Made by a program: the position numbers and the translations under genes. Under the pieces are notes generated by a model. It was not told the DNA's origin. It worked only from the letters and a program-made list of their open reading frames with translations, and did not search any database. 59,391 nt of DNA, taken from NCBI GenBank assembly GCA_947564735.1, contig CANOEC010000026.1, positions 1 to 59,391 on the forward strand. Reading direction: 5' to 3'. Source of the DNA: an uncultured Lachnospiraceae bacterium (GTDB lineage: Bacteria > Bacillota > Clostridia > Lachnospirales > Lachnospiraceae). Position 1 is the stretch's first letter. Every line of letters begins with the position of its first letter. Positions 50,988-59,391 of the stretch are shown piece after piece.

Positions 50988-51853
50988 GTCCAATCGTAAA
51001 AAGAAAAGGAGAGAAATTTACGTTGCCAAGTAAATATCTCCTTTTTATTTTAACAATCCTATGTACCGGCATGGTGCTTCTTACCTTCAATACGACTGTG
51101 TTCAGCGGTCCATTGAGCGCGATAGCAGGTTATACGGTCGTGCCCTTTGAGGAGGGCATCAGCGTTGTCGGCAGCTGGCTTGCCGGACGTTCTGAGGAAC
51201 TGGTGCAAATCAGGGATTTGCTTGCGGAGAATGAACGTCTGCGGCAACAGGTGGATGAGCTGACAATCGAAAACACAAGACTGCAGCAGGATCGTTATGA
51301 ACTGACCAATCTGCGGGAACTGTATCATCTCGACGCGCAGTACGATGAGTATGAAAAAACCGGTGCCCGCATTATTGCAAGGGATTCCGGTAACTGGTTT
51401 TATTCTTTTGTCATCAACAAGGGCGTCAAAGACGGGATTGCAGTCGATATGAATGTGATGGCAGGCAGCGGTCTGGTCGGCAGAGTGGTGGACGTTGGTC
51501 CCAACTGGGCAAAGGTTAAGGCGATTATCGCCGATGATTCCAACGTCAGCGCGATGGTTTTATCCAGTTCCGATAATATGATTGTCTCTGGCAATCTGAA
51601 GCTTTATGCATCCGGCGTCATTGAATTTGAACAGCTGGTGGACAGCGATAACGTGGTGGTCGAGGGGGATAAAATTGTCACTTCCAATATCAGTGACAAA
51701 TATCTTCCGGGAATTTTGGTCGGATATGTCAATACCATCAATCAGGATTCCAACAACCTGACGAAATCGGGATACATTACGCCGGCAGTCGATTTTGAGC
51801 ATTTAGAAGAGGTTCTAGTTATCATGCAGCTCAAGCAGTCAATCGAAGAATAA
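50984..51853 (+). CDS. mreC: Rod-shape determining protein MreC
   Basis: A 289-residue protein with one N-terminal membrane helix (YLLFILTILCTGMVLLTFNT), a coiled coil at about residues 75-110 (ENERLRQQVDELTIENTRLQ), and the extracellular MreC beta domains (ARIIARDSGNWFYSFVINKG, GSGLVGRVVDVGPNWAKVKA). It links MreB filaments to the PBP2-RodA synthase outside the membrane. The ATGA overlap with mreB indicates coupling. Length and order are normal for the family. Confidence 0.95.
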   Translation: MSPIVKRKGEKFTLPSKYLLFILTILCTGMVLLTFNTTVFSGPLSAIAGYTVVPFEEGISVVGSWLAGRSEELVQIRDLLAENERLRQQVDELTIENTRLQQDRYELTNLRELYHLDAQYDEYEKTGARIIARDSGNWFYSFVINKGVKDGIAVDMNVMAGSGLVGRVVDVGPNWAKVKAIIADDSNVSAMVLSSSDNMIVSGNLKLYASGVIEFEQLVDSDNVVVEGDKIVTSNISDKYLPGILVGYVNTINQDSNNLTKSGYITPAVDFEHLEEVLVIMQLKQSIEE

Positions 51854-51861
51854 GGAGTGTT

Positions 51862-52380
51862 ATGAAACGCGTTATCATCACTACGATTTTGATTTTCCTA
51901 TGTTTTCTGCTGCAATGCACGGTGTTTCATACATTGGCATTCGGCGGGATTGTCCCGAACCTGCTCATAGTGCTGACGGCATCCTTCGGCTTTATGCGCG
52001 GGGAGAAGACCGGTTTGTTAATCGGCTTTTTCTGCGGGCTTCTGGCGGATATTTTTTTCGGGGATTCCATCGGTTTTTATTCGCTTCTGTACATGTATAT
52101 CGGTTACATGAACGGTAAGTTCTGTACGATATTTTATCCGCAGGATATCAAACTTCCCATAGCGCTGATTCTTGCAAGCGATTGTTTTTATGGAATCATC
52201 TGTTATGTGATACTGTTTCTTCTGCGCAGCAGATTTGATTTCGTGTATTATTTTATGCATATTATTTTGCCGGAAATCGTTTATACGATTGTCGTAACCA
52301 TATTTTTGTATCCGCTCATTCTATGGATTAACGGCAGATTAGAGCGCAGTGAACTAAGGAGTGGGAAAAAGTTTGTTTGA
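51862..52380 (+). CDS. mreD: Rod-shape determining protein MreD
   Basis: A 172-residue integral membrane protein with about five hydrophobic segments: IITTILIFLCFLLQCTVFHT, GIVPNLLIVLTASFGFMRGE, LIGFFCGLLADIFFG and others. The VPNLLIVLT and GLLADIFFGD segments are typical of MreD. It lies eight bases after mreC with AAGGAG upstream, and its last 20 bases overlap the PBP2 gene. It belongs to the elongasome. Confidence 0.93.
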   Translation: MKRVIITTILIFLCFLLQCTVFHTLAFGGIVPNLLIVLTASFGFMRGEKTGLLIGFFCGLLADIFFGDSIGFYSLLYMYIGYMNGKFCTIFYPQDIKLPIALILASDCFYGIICYVILFLLRSRFDFVYYFMHIILPEIVYTIVVTIFLYPLILWINGRLERSELRSGKKFV

Positions 52381-55258
52381 ACATATACTGGAACAATTTA
52401 AAGAAAACTTCATGAATATGGTCACTTCCCGTCTTCTCGTACTTGTGTTTGTGCTGTTTGGTATGGGCGGTTATCTAATTTATACGATTTTTCAGCTGCA
52501 GATTGTTCACGGGGAAGAGTACTACAATAATTTTGAGCTCAGCATCACGAGAGAGCGGACAATCATGCCCACAAGGGGCAATATTCTGGATCGGAACGGT
52601 AATCTGCTTGCCTATAATGAACTTGCCTATTCGGTGACAATAGAAGATGTATATGAATCCGGCAGGGGCAAAAACGCAAAGTTAAACGATACCATTTACA
52701 AGCTGATTAAAATGATTGAAGCAAGCGGCGACCAGATTATCAGCGATTTCAATATCGTATTGGATAATAACGGCAACTATCAGTTCAGCGTGGAAGGAAC
52801 CCAGCTTTTGCGCTTTCTTGCGGATGTTTATGGTCATCCGACGATTGAAGAACTGAAAGAAAAAGAGAAAACCGCAACCGCCGGTGAAGTCATAGACTAT
52901 CTGTGCGGTACATCCGCTTCCTCACATTATGGAATCGGCGAATATATGGATGAAGATGATTCCGACAGTTTCGTGCCGGGATACGGGTACACGAAGGAAG
53001 AAGTTCTCAAAATCATCACCATCCGTTATGCCATGAGCGCGAATACCTTTCAGAAATATATTGCGACTACCGTAGCGAATAACGTATCTGAGAAAACAGT
53101 CGCCGTTGTGATGGAAAATGCCGACATTCTCGACGGTGTCTCTATTGCGGAAGGAACCATCCGAAAATATAACGACAGCATCTATTTCTCACAGATTGTC
53201 GGATATACCGGCAAGGTTGACCAAGAGGGCTTAAAAGAGCTTCAGGAAGAGAATGAGATGTATGATTTAAATGATACGGTCGGCAAATCCGGTATCGAAG
53301 CGTCTATGGAGATGCAGCTTCAGGGACTGAAGGGGTCTGAAACGGTTTATGTCGATAATCTTGGAAAAGTCATTATGACGAGCGACCGGGTGGAGCCGAC
53401 CGCAGGCAATGATATCTATCTGACGATAGATTCCGATCTGCAAAGAATCGGTTATCATATATTGGAGTCCAAGCTTGCCGCAATACTCCTTGACAAAATA
53501 CAAAATATAAAAGAATACAAACCGCCGGAGGGTGGCAGCGGCGGTAAAATTCCCATCCCGATTTATGATGTCTATTTTGCCTGTATCAATAACAATATCA
53601 TAGATACGGCACATTTCAAATCGGAACATGCCGGAGAGACGGAGGCGCTTGTCTATGAGCTTTATCAGGACAAAAAGGAAAGAGTCTTTGCAACTTTGCG
53701 GGAAGAATTGGAAGAGACCTGCACCCCCTATGAGGCATTGACGGAAGAATATCAGAACTATGAAAGCTACATCGTTTTAATGCTGAATGACCGTAACATT
53801 ATCATGTCGGATGTAGTAGACCATGAGGACAAGACCTACATCGCCTGGACCGAAGATGAAGTAATCAGTCTGAATGAGTACCTAAATTATGCCATCGCAC
53901 AGAACTGGATTGATGTGTCTAAACTGGATATTGACTCACGCTATTCGGATTCTGTAGAGATATACCGTAAAGTACTGGAATATATCTTTGAACAGTTTGA
54001 CACCGACAATATGTTTGACAAAAAGCTGTACCGTTACATGATTAACAATGATGAGCTGACCGGCAGACAGATATGCCAGCTTTTGCTGGAACAGAATCTT
54101 GTGGAACTTCCGGAAGAGGAGCTGCGGCAGTTTGAAGCAGGTAATGAGACATCCTATACCTTTATGATGAACCGGATTGATAATCTTGATATTACGCCGG
54201 CACAGCTTGCACTCGACCCGTATTCCGGCTCTATCGTTATCACGGATGTCAATACGGGAGATGTACTGGCTTTGGTCTCTTATCCGAGTTATGACAACAA
54301 CAAGATGGCAAATGGGGTCAATGCAAGTTATTTTGCACGTCTAAACAGCGACTTGTCCAGTCCGCTGCTTAACTACGCAACACAGCAGAGGACGGCTCCC
54401 GGTTCCACATTTAAGGTGGTGTCTTCGACCGCTGGTTTGACTGAAGGAGTTATTACGACGACAGATACGATTACCTGTACGGGAATATTTGAGAAGATTA
54501 CGCCTTCACCAAAATGTCATATTTACCCAGGGGCACACGGTTCTTTGAATGTAAGCGGCGGCATACAGCATTCCTGCAACTGGTTTTTCTTTGAAGTCGG
54601 ATACCGGCTGGGAATCGTGGGGGATTCCTACAACAGTGATGTGGCGCTCAACAAGCTGGCAAAAGCAGCGAATTTGTATGGACTGTCAGAGACTTCCGGT
54701 GTGGAGATTGAGGAATATACCCCTAAAGTTTCAGATACGGACGCTGTCCGTTCCGCCATCGGACACGGCAATAACAACTATACCACGGTAGGGCTTGCGC
54801 GATATGTTACAACTGTTGCCAATAGCGGAACATGTTATAATTTAACATTAGTAGACAAAATAGAGGATCATAATCATAATCTGATTGAAGATAATTATGC
54901 GCAGGTGCGCAATCAAATCGATATGGATGAAGAATACTGGAACGCCATTCACACCGGTATGCGCAGAGTGGTAGAAGGAAAGAGATATTTTGCAGACTTG
55001 GATGTGAATGTGGCAGGTAAAACCGGTACGGCGCAGGAAAATGCCAATCGTCCCAACCATGCACTGTTTATCAGTTACGCACCCTATGAAGCCCCGGAAA
55101 TATCGGTTACGGTACGTGTTGCCAACGGATATACATCCGATTACAGCGCACAGATTGCAAAAGAAGTGTATGAGTATTATTATGGACTGAAAGAAGAAGA
55201 GGAAATCCTGACCGGAACCGCTGGTGAATTGGAGGGCGGTACGATTAACGGAGATTAA
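52361..55258 (+). CDS. mrdA: Penicillin-binding protein 2 (elongasome transpeptidase) with a large insertion
   Basis: A 965-residue class B PBP, much longer than the 600-720 usual for PBP2. After one membrane helix (LLVLVFVLFGMGGYLIYTIF) comes the dimerisation domain (RERTIMPTRGNILDRNGNLL). The transpeptidase has STFK (Ser682), SCN in GIQHSCNWFF, and KTGTAQE (near residue 887). Between LTIDSDLQRIGYH and YSGSIVITDVNTGDVLALVS an extra segment of about 230 residues is inserted, rich in acidic helices. The GTG start at 52361 lies too close to AAGGAG; TTG 52373 has better spacing. It overlaps mreD by 20 bases. Confidence 0.93.
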   Translation: MGKSLFEHILEQFKENFMNMVTSRLLVLVFVLFGMGGYLIYTIFQLQIVHGEEYYNNFELSITRERTIMPTRGNILDRNGNLLAYNELAYSVTIEDVYESGRGKNAKLNDTIYKLIKMIEASGDQIISDFNIVLDNNGNYQFSVEGTQLLRFLADVYGHPTIEELKEKEKTATAGEVIDYLCGTSASSHYGIGEYMDEDDSDSFVPGYGYTKEEVLKIITIRYAMSANTFQKYIATTVANNVSEKTVAVVMENADILDGVSIAEGTIRKYNDSIYFSQIVGYTGKVDQEGLKELQEENEMYDLNDTVGKSGIEASMEMQLQGLKGSETVYVDNLGKVIMTSDRVEPTAGNDIYLTIDSDLQRIGYHILESKLAAILLDKIQNIKEYKPPEGGSGGKIPIPIYDVYFACINNNIIDTAHFKSEHAGETEALVYELYQDKKERVFATLREELEETCTPYEALTEEYQNYESYIVLMLNDRNIIMSDVVDHEDKTYIAWTEDEVISLNEYLNYAIAQNWIDVSKLDIDSRYSDSVEIYRKVLEYIFEQFDTDNMFDKKLYRYMINNDELTGRQICQLLLEQNLVELPEEELRQFEAGNETSYTFMMNRIDNLDITPAQLALDPYSGSIVITDVNTGDVLALVSYPSYDNNKMANGVNASYFARLNSDLSSPLLNYATQQRTAPGSTFKVVSSTAGLTEGVITTTDTITCTGIFEKITPSPKCHIYPGAHGSLNVSGGIQHSCNWFFFEVGYRLGIVGDSYNSDVALNKLAKAANLYGLSETSGVEIEEYTPKVSDTDAVRSAIGHGNNNYTTVGLARYVTTVANSGTCYNLTLVDKIEDHNHNLIEDNYAQVRNQIDMDEEYWNAIHTGMRRVVEGKRYFADLDVNVAGKTGTAQENANRPNHALFISYAPYEAPEISVTVRVANGYTSDYSAQIAKEVYEYYYGLKEEEEILTGTAGELEGGTINGD

Positions 55259-55289
55259 ATGACGAAGTGACGTCAGATGGAGGATTATC

Positions 55290-55970
55290 ATGAAAAATCC
55301 GGTTATTATCAAGAGTTTTCAGAACGGGCTGTCTATTTATCTGGACGATGAGCTGCCGTTTTCACAGCTTCTTGAAGAAATTGCATTTAAATTTAAAGAA
55401 TCCGCACATTTTTTTAAAGATGCCAGCATGGTGCTGTCCTTCGAGGGGCGGCAGTTGTCTGATACGGAGGAGAGACAGATTGTCAATACGATTACGGCGA
55501 ATTCTTCGCTGAATATCGTGTGCATTATGGGCAAAAATGAGGAGACAAACAAAAATTTTGTCAAGGCGCTGCAGAAGCTTTCTTACCATCAGCAGGCAAT
55601 GGAGAATGCGGGACAGTTCTACAAAGGCACATTGAAGGACGGACAGACGCTTGAGACGGAAAACAGCGTGATTGTACTGGGGGATGTTTATCCCGGTGCC
55701 AGCATTGTTTCAAACAAAGACATTGTGATCATCGGCGGTCTGTTCGGACAAGCCTATGCCGGGGGTTCTGGTGAAGAAGGACACTTTGTTGTTGCGCTTG
55801 AAATGTCACCGGAAAAACTGAAAATCGGTGATTTCAAATACAAAACATCAGCGAAACAAAGCAAATGGTCAATCAAACCTAAGATTCAGCCTAAAATTGC
55901 TTATGTGGAGGACGGAAGAGTCATTATGGAGCCGATTACCAAAGAATTACTAAACGATCTGCCGATTTAA
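55290..55970 (+). CDS. minC: Septum site-determining protein MinC
   Basis: A 226-residue FtsZ inhibitor. The N-terminal domain (about 1-95) is less conserved: KSFQNGLSIYLDDELPFSQL. The C-terminal beta-helix is clear: AGQFYKGTLKDGQTLETENS, VIVLGDVYPGASIVSNKDIV, IIGGLFGQAYAGGSGEEGHF. It blocks polar FtsZ rings when recruited by MinD, encoded next. GGAGGAT precedes ATG 55290. The gap to minD is filled by a family A structured leader. Confidence 0.95.
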   Translation: MKNPVIIKSFQNGLSIYLDDELPFSQLLEEIAFKFKESAHFFKDASMVLSFEGRQLSDTEERQIVNTITANSSLNIVCIMGKNEETNKNFVKALQKLSYHQQAMENAGQFYKGTLKDGQTLETENSVIVLGDVYPGASIVSNKDIVIIGGLFGQAYAGGSGEEGHFVVALEMSPEKLKIGDFKYKTSAKQSKWSIKPKIQPKIAYVEDGRVIMEPITKELLNDLPI

Positions 55971-56019
55971 GGAAGAACGTTTGGGGGACGATAATACATA
56001 TCATATTGAGGAGGTCAAA

Positions 56020-56118
56020 GGTTGAAAGGATTGTATTCTTTCAACCGCGAGTTTGGCGTTGGCACCATTGGCATCAGACCCAGACATCGCAGGCTGAGAA
56101 AGGAGCAGGGTTATAAAT
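56020..56118 (+). promoter_or_regulatory. Structured leader before minD with possible leader peptide (family A, copy 3)
   Basis: GGTTGAAAG (56020-56028) pairs with CTTTCAACC (56038-56046), extended by two more pairs, around TTGTA. GCGAGTTTGG (56047-56056) pairs with 56080-56090 with one bulge. GAGGAGGT (56009-56016) stands before TTG 56022, which opens a 34-codon frame ending at 56126, overlapping the minD start. Its product would be Arg-rich (IRPRHRRLRKEQ). Confidence 0.7.
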
Positions 56119-56910
56119 ATGAGTGAAGTAATTGTCGTCACATCAGGGAAAGGCGGAGTAGGCAAGACCACTACTACCGCAAACGTTGGTACAGGTCTGG
56201 CAGCAATGGGCAAGAAGGTGATTTTAATCGACACTGATATCGGACTGCGCAATCTGGACGTCGTCATGGGGCTGGAAAACAGAATTGTCTATAATCTGGT
56301 CGATGTCGTGGAGGGCAACTGCCGCATTAAGCAGGCAATCATCAGGGACAAGCGTTATCCGACCCTGTTTCTGCTTCCTTCCGCACAGACCCGGGACAAA
56401 AGTGCAGTCAATCCTTCGCAGATGGTCAAAATGATCGGACACCTGAAAGACCAGTTTGATTATATTATTCTCGACTGTCCGGCAGGCATCGAGCAGGGAT
56501 TTCAGAACGCCATTGCGGCTGCTGACAGGGCATTTGTCGTCACTACGCCGGAGGTGTCTGCAATCAGGGACGCCGACCGTATTATCGGTCTTCTGGAAGC
56601 AAATGAAATACATAAGATTGATTTAGTCATCAACCGTATCCGCTATGATATGATCAAACGCGGGGACATGATGTCCTCCGAGGATGTGGTAGACATCCTT
56701 TCCTTACCGTTAATAGGAATGGTTCCGGATGATGAAAATGTAGTCATCGCAACAAACCAAGGGGAACCGTTGGTCGGAAACAATACGCTTGCGGGGAAAG
56801 CCTATCAGAATATCTGTCACCGGGTTCTCGGCAGAGAGGTTCCCTTTCTTGATTTGGAGAAGGGTATTTCTTTCTGGACAAAAGTGTCCGGCATTTTTCA
56901 CCGGAGTTAG
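56119..56910 (+). CDS. minD: Septum site-determining protein MinD
   Basis: A 263-residue ParA/MinD ATPase. It has the deviant Walker A TSGKGGVGKTTTTANVGTGL, LIDTDIGLRNLDVVMGLENR, YIILDCPAGIEQGFQNAIAA, and a C-terminal amphipathic helix (ISFWTKVSGIFHRS) for membrane binding. It recruits MinC and is cycled by MinE. GAAAGGAG lies about 13 bases before ATG 56119, a long spacing that the leader structure may shorten. It is five bases from minE. Confidence 0.97.
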   Translation: MSEVIVVTSGKGGVGKTTTTANVGTGLAAMGKKVILIDTDIGLRNLDVVMGLENRIVYNLVDVVEGNCRIKQAIIRDKRYPTLFLLPSAQTRDKSAVNPSQMVKMIGHLKDQFDYIILDCPAGIEQGFQNAIAAADRAFVVTTPEVSAIRDADRIIGLLEANEIHKIDLVINRIRYDMIKRGDMMSSEDVVDILSLPLIGMVPDDENVVIATNQGEPLVGNNTLAGKAYQNICHRVLGREVPFLDLEKGISFWTKVSGIFHRS

Positions 56911-56915
56911 GGGGG

Positions 56916-57191
56916 ATGATTGTGTTTAAGAATATATTAAAACGGAAAAGCTCCAGAGAAATAGCAAAAGACCGCTTGAAAATCCTCTTAATTTCCGACA
57001 GGGTTAATTGTTCGCCGGAAATGATGGAAATGATCAAAGATGATATTGCAAAAGTGATTTCAAAGTACATGAAAATTGATACGAAAAGCATGGAGATACA
57101 AATTACGAAGACAGGAAGCAAAGGGCGCAGTCTCAAAAATCCGACGCTCTATGCAAACATTCCGATTCTGGATATCAATACTATCAAGTAA
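56916..57191 (+). CDS. minE: Cell division topological specificity factor MinE
   Basis: A 91-residue MinE: an N-terminal helix and MinD-binding region (FKNILKRKSSREIAKDRLKI, LLISDRVNCSPEMMEMIKDD) and a C-terminal topological domain (IAKVISKYMKIDTKSMEIQI). It stimulates MinD ATPase and restricts MinCD to the poles. A full MinCDE set is known in many Clostridia, unlike Bacillus, which uses DivIVA. ATG 56916 or GTG 56922 may be the start, after GGGGG. Hairpin modules start five bases after its stop. Confidence 0.95.
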   Translation: MIVFKNILKRKSSREIAKDRLKILLISDRVNCSPEMMEMIKDDIAKVISKYMKIDTKSMEIQITKTGSKGRSLKNPTLYANIPILDINTIK

Positions 57192-57195
57192 AAAA

Positions 57196-57281
57196 ACGAG
57201 CGCTGCTCGTTTGCGAGATTTGCTTCGCAAACTCGTGCACAGACATAAGAATTTCTTGGGAAGAATGCTTCGCATTCTCCC
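57196..57281 (+). repeat. Four adjacent short-loop palindromes after minE (family B)
   Basis: ACGAGC-GCT-GCTCGT (57196-57210), CGAG-A-TTTGC-TTC-GCAAA-CTCG (57214-57235), AAGA-ATT-TCTT (57247-57257) and GGGAAGAATGC-TTC-GCATTCTCCC (57258-57281, one bulge). The first three match the fakA set with paired changes; the fourth resembles the second hairpin after mutS. Confidence 0.85.
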
Positions 57282-57349
57282 TAGATGATCTTATGCTGTC
57301 GAAATAACATAAAAGGCACCTGCGGTCATATTCGCCGGTGAGAAAGGAC

Positions 57350-58465
57350 ATGGATATTAACATGTTAAGGCAATACCATATCAGGGACTATGATTTCAAA
57401 TTAATCGTTCTGGTAATATCACTTACTGTTATCGGCATTTTTGCCATCGGCAGTGCGCAGGAATCTTCACAGAACAGACAGATTGCAGGCTTTGTCCTTG
57501 GTCTCTTTCTGATGGTGGTCCTTTCCTTGTTTGATTATTCCATCATCCTCAAATTTTACTGGCTGATGTATCTGTTAAATCTTGTATTGTTGGAGCTCGT
57601 CCGTGAGCTTGGGGTCGAGAGAGGCGGCGCGCAAAGATGGGTAAATATATTCGGCATCCAGTTCCAGCCCTCAGAAACAGCCAAAATTTTGTTACTTTTG
57701 TTTTTTGCGCAGCTCATCATGAAACATAAAGATGAGATGGGTTCCCTCAAAATGATTGGATTGTGCGTGCTTCTTTTCTTACCGCCGATTGCCCTTATTT
57801 ATAAACAGCCTGATTTATCAACGAGCATTATGGTAATATTGTTGTTTTGCGTGATTTTATTCGTCGGCGGAATCAGTTGGAAATATATTATTATGGCGAT
57901 AGCGGTGACGATTCCGGCGTTCATCATTTTGCTTACGCTCATTTTACAGCCGGATCAGGACATTATTGAAGACTTTCAGCAGAGGCGTATTCTTGCGCAT
58001 CTTTATCCGGACGAATATGCCTCGACGGAAGCATACCAGCAGAAAAACTCTGTCATTGCCATAGGTTCCGGCATGCTGTATGGGAAAGGATATAAGAACA
58101 ATGAATTTAGTTCCGTAAAGAGCGGAAATTTTATCTCTGAGCCGCAGACTGACTTTATTTATGCAGTTATCGGAGAAGAATTTGGGTTTGTTGGCGGTTG
58201 TACCGTAATTGTCTTATTGATTTTAATCTCATTTGAATGTATTATGGTAGCTAGGAGGGCAAAAGATTTGGCGGGAACGATAATCGCCGCAGGGGTAGCG
58301 TCGCTTATTGGGTTCCAAGGCTTTATCAATATTTCTGTTGCCACACGGGTCATTCCAAATACCGGGATACCATTACCATTTGTCAGTTACGGAATGACTT
58401 CGCTGATTAGCCTATATATTGGGGTTGGTTTCGTACTAAATGTACGGCTGCAGTGCAAAAAATAA
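57350..58465 (+). CDS. rodA: Rod-shape SEDS glycosyltransferase RodA
   Basis: A 371-residue SEDS protein with about ten membrane segments. It has ERGGAQRWVNIFGIQFQPSE, LIYKQPDLSTSIMVILLFCV, QTDFIYAVIGEEFGFVGG and the C-terminal IPNTGIPLPFVSYGMTSLIS. With PBP2 it makes side-wall peptidoglycan. The exact start is unclear: GTG 57338, ATG 57350 and ATG 57362 are in frame; AAAGGA ends one base before 57350 and 13 bases before 57362, a spacing like that of minD. It closes the mre-min cluster. Confidence 0.93.
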   Translation: MDINMLRQYHIRDYDFKLIVLVISLTVIGIFAIGSAQESSQNRQIAGFVLGLFLMVVLSLFDYSIILKFYWLMYLLNLVLLELVRELGVERGGAQRWVNIFGIQFQPSETAKILLLLFFAQLIMKHKDEMGSLKMIGLCVLLFLPPIALIYKQPDLSTSIMVILLFCVILFVGGISWKYIIMAIAVTIPAFIILLTLILQPDQDIIEDFQQRRILAHLYPDEYASTEAYQQKNSVIAIGSGMLYGKGYKNNEFSSVKSGNFISEPQTDFIYAVIGEEFGFVGGCTVIVLLILISFECIMVARRAKDLAGTIIAAGVASLIGFQGFINISVATRVIPNTGIPLPFVSYGMTSLISLYIGVGFVLNVRLQCKK

Positions 58466-58496
58466 AAATGAAAAAAGAAGGGTGCTGGGTGTTTCT

Positions 58497-58892
58497 ATGA
58501 ATATTGCATTAATTGCGCACGATGCGAAGAAAAAATTGATGCAGAATTTCTGTATCGCTTATCGGGGGATTTTAAGTAAAAACGAATTGTTTGCAACCGG
58601 AACGACGGGGCGGCTGATTGAGGAAGTGACAAATCTGACGATTCACAAGTATCTTGCAGGGCATCTGGGAGGCGCCCAGCAGATTGGCGCACAAATTGAG
58701 CATAATCAGATTGACCTTGTCATATTTCTGCGCGATCCGCTTTATCCGAAATCGCATGAACCTGATGTCAATAATGTTGTAATGTTGTGCGACAGACACA
58801 ATATTCCGCTTGCCACAAATCTGGCATCGGCGGAACTTTTAATCAAATCACTCGACAGAGGAGACCTTGAATGGCGTGAAATGTACAAATAG
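58497..58892 (+). CDS. mgsA: Methylglyoxal synthase
   Basis: A 131-residue enzyme that turns dihydroxyacetone phosphate into methylglyoxal plus phosphate, an overflow from glycolysis under phosphate limitation. Motifs: MNIALIAHDAKKKLMQNFCI, ATGTTGRLIEE for phosphate binding, LRDPLYPKSHEPDVNNVVML with the catalytic Asp and His, and IPLATNLASAELLIKSL. ATG 58497 matches the family N-terminus; GTG 58482 is in frame but sits on the ribosome binding site. It follows rodA closely, a common clostridial order. Confidence 0.95.
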   Translation: MNIALIAHDAKKKLMQNFCIAYRGILSKNELFATGTTGRLIEEVTNLTIHKYLAGHLGGAQQIGAQIEHNQIDLVIFLRDPLYPKSHEPDVNNVVMLCDRHNIPLATNLASAELLIKSLDRGDLEWREMYK

Positions 58893-59391
58893 AACAATCA
58901 TATTCCGCTTGACAGCCATGTTTCTTGCGTCAGCTTTGACACTGTCCGGCTGCGGAAGCACAAAATATGATATGGCATATGAATTGAATAATGATGTGAG
59001 CAGTTACCAGCTTCTGAATACGACAAATCAGGAGACGCTTGAACCGTTTGCTTCGGAATTATGCGTTGCCAGTAAAGACGTGAGCGCAACAGGAGTCAAT
59101 CTGTCCGAAGTCGGCGCAGCCGGTCTGTTTGACCTTAAGAATCTTGATACGCTCTATGCTAAGAATGTCAATGTGCAGGTAAATCCTGCCAGTCTGACTA
59201 AGGTTATGACGGCGCTCGTCGCCATGAAATACGGTTCGGCGGATCAGATACTTACCGCTTCTGAAAATGTGCTGATTACGGAGCCCGGAGCCGTACTTTG
59301 CAATTTGAAACCGGGCGACCAGATGACGTTAGATCAGGCGCTGCATATTCTGTTGATTTATTCCGCAAATGATGTGGCAATCATGATTGCC
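58876..59391 (+). CDS. D-alanyl-D-alanine carboxypeptidase lipoprotein (cut by window end)
   Basis: The first 172 residues of a low-molecular-mass PBP (DacA/PBP5 family). The N-terminus RLTAMFLASALTLSGC is a lipoprotein signal ending at Cys26. The catalytic motifs SLTK (Ser106, in NPASLTKVMTALVAMKYG) and SAN (Ser163, in IYSANDVAIMI) are present; KTG would lie beyond the window. It trims the terminal D-Ala from peptidoglycan stems. GTG 58876 overlaps mgsA by 17 bases, with AGAGGAG about 12 bases before; TTG 58867 is an alternative start. Confidence 0.9.
   Translation, partial: MKCTNRTIIFRLTAMFLASALTLSGCGSTKYDMAYELNNDVSSYQLLNTTNQETLEPFASELCVASKDVSATGVNLSEVGAAGLFDLKNLDTLYAKNVNVQVNPASLTKVMTALVAMKYGSADQILTASENVLITEPGAVLCNLKPGDQMTLDQALHILLIYSANDVAIMIA

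Noticed and set aside
1-59391. tRNA and rRNA genes
   Set aside because: No CCA-ended cloverleaf, GGTTCRANTC-type T-arm or rRNA signature was recognised on either strand by eye.

Overview
The window looks like chromosomal DNA of a Gram-positive, spore-forming gut-type Clostridium, most likely family Lachnospiraceae. The reasons are the gene order radC-mreB-mreC-mreD-PBP2-minC-minD-minE-rodA-mgsA, the pair DUF2953-gerW (ytfI-ytfJ), the Asp23/FakA and DegV fatty-acid kinase type genes, strong AGGAGG ribosome binding sites, frequent TTG/GTG starts and moderate GC. No rRNA, tRNA or CRISPR array was seen.

Region 1 (1-22.7 kb) is accessory DNA. It opens with the end of an AI-2E-type permease and a broken aldo/keto reductase. 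A long co-directional redox cluster follows (1.3-11.65 kb): LysR and MerR regulators, an aldo/keto reductase, a cupin, an ApbE flavin transferase lipoprotein, two flavodoxin lipoproteins around a DUF4405 membrane protein, a two-domain cyclophilin-like lipoprotein, a stand-alone winged-helix protein, an alpha/beta hydrolase and a DUF362 lipoprotein. Many of these proteins carry lipoprotein signals, so the cluster may work on the outer face of the membrane. A TetR/HXXEE pair comes next, then a graveyard of mobile DNA (13.3-18.5 kb): an internally deleted IS21 element, a 142-bp MITE with perfect 8-bp target duplication, an XRE regulator, a frameshifted serine recombinase and a 5'-truncated Tn916-type integrase. 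After that lie a CPA2 antiporter, an ECF sigma gene fused by deletion to a partner gene, and a paralogous lipoprotein.

Region 2 (22.7-59.4 kb) is core genome, almost all on the plus strand: zapA, a U32 protein, a FtsW/RodA-PBP pair, Nudix, HD-GYP, gerW, a J-domain protein, rpmB (minus), asp23-fakA, recG, degV, miaB, mutS, mutL, miaA, an aluminium-resistance/methionine gamma-lyase-like gene, radC, the mre-PBP2-min-rodA cell-shape and division cluster, mgsA, and the start of a D-Ala-D-Ala carboxypeptidase cut by the window end.

The most unusual signal is not a protein. Small perfect palindromes with mostly 3-nt loops are spread between genes. One family (A) sits in front of start codons, with a GGTTGAA...TTCAACC stem, a second stem and a ribosome binding site (7.35, 40.35 and 56.02 kb, with a partial copy at 47.75 kb). 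The other (B) begins at or just after stop codons (34.6, 37.15, 44.63 and 57.2 kb). Copies differ by compensating base changes in their stems, which suggests RNA-level structure. A related palindromic repeat lies in frame inside the cupin gene.
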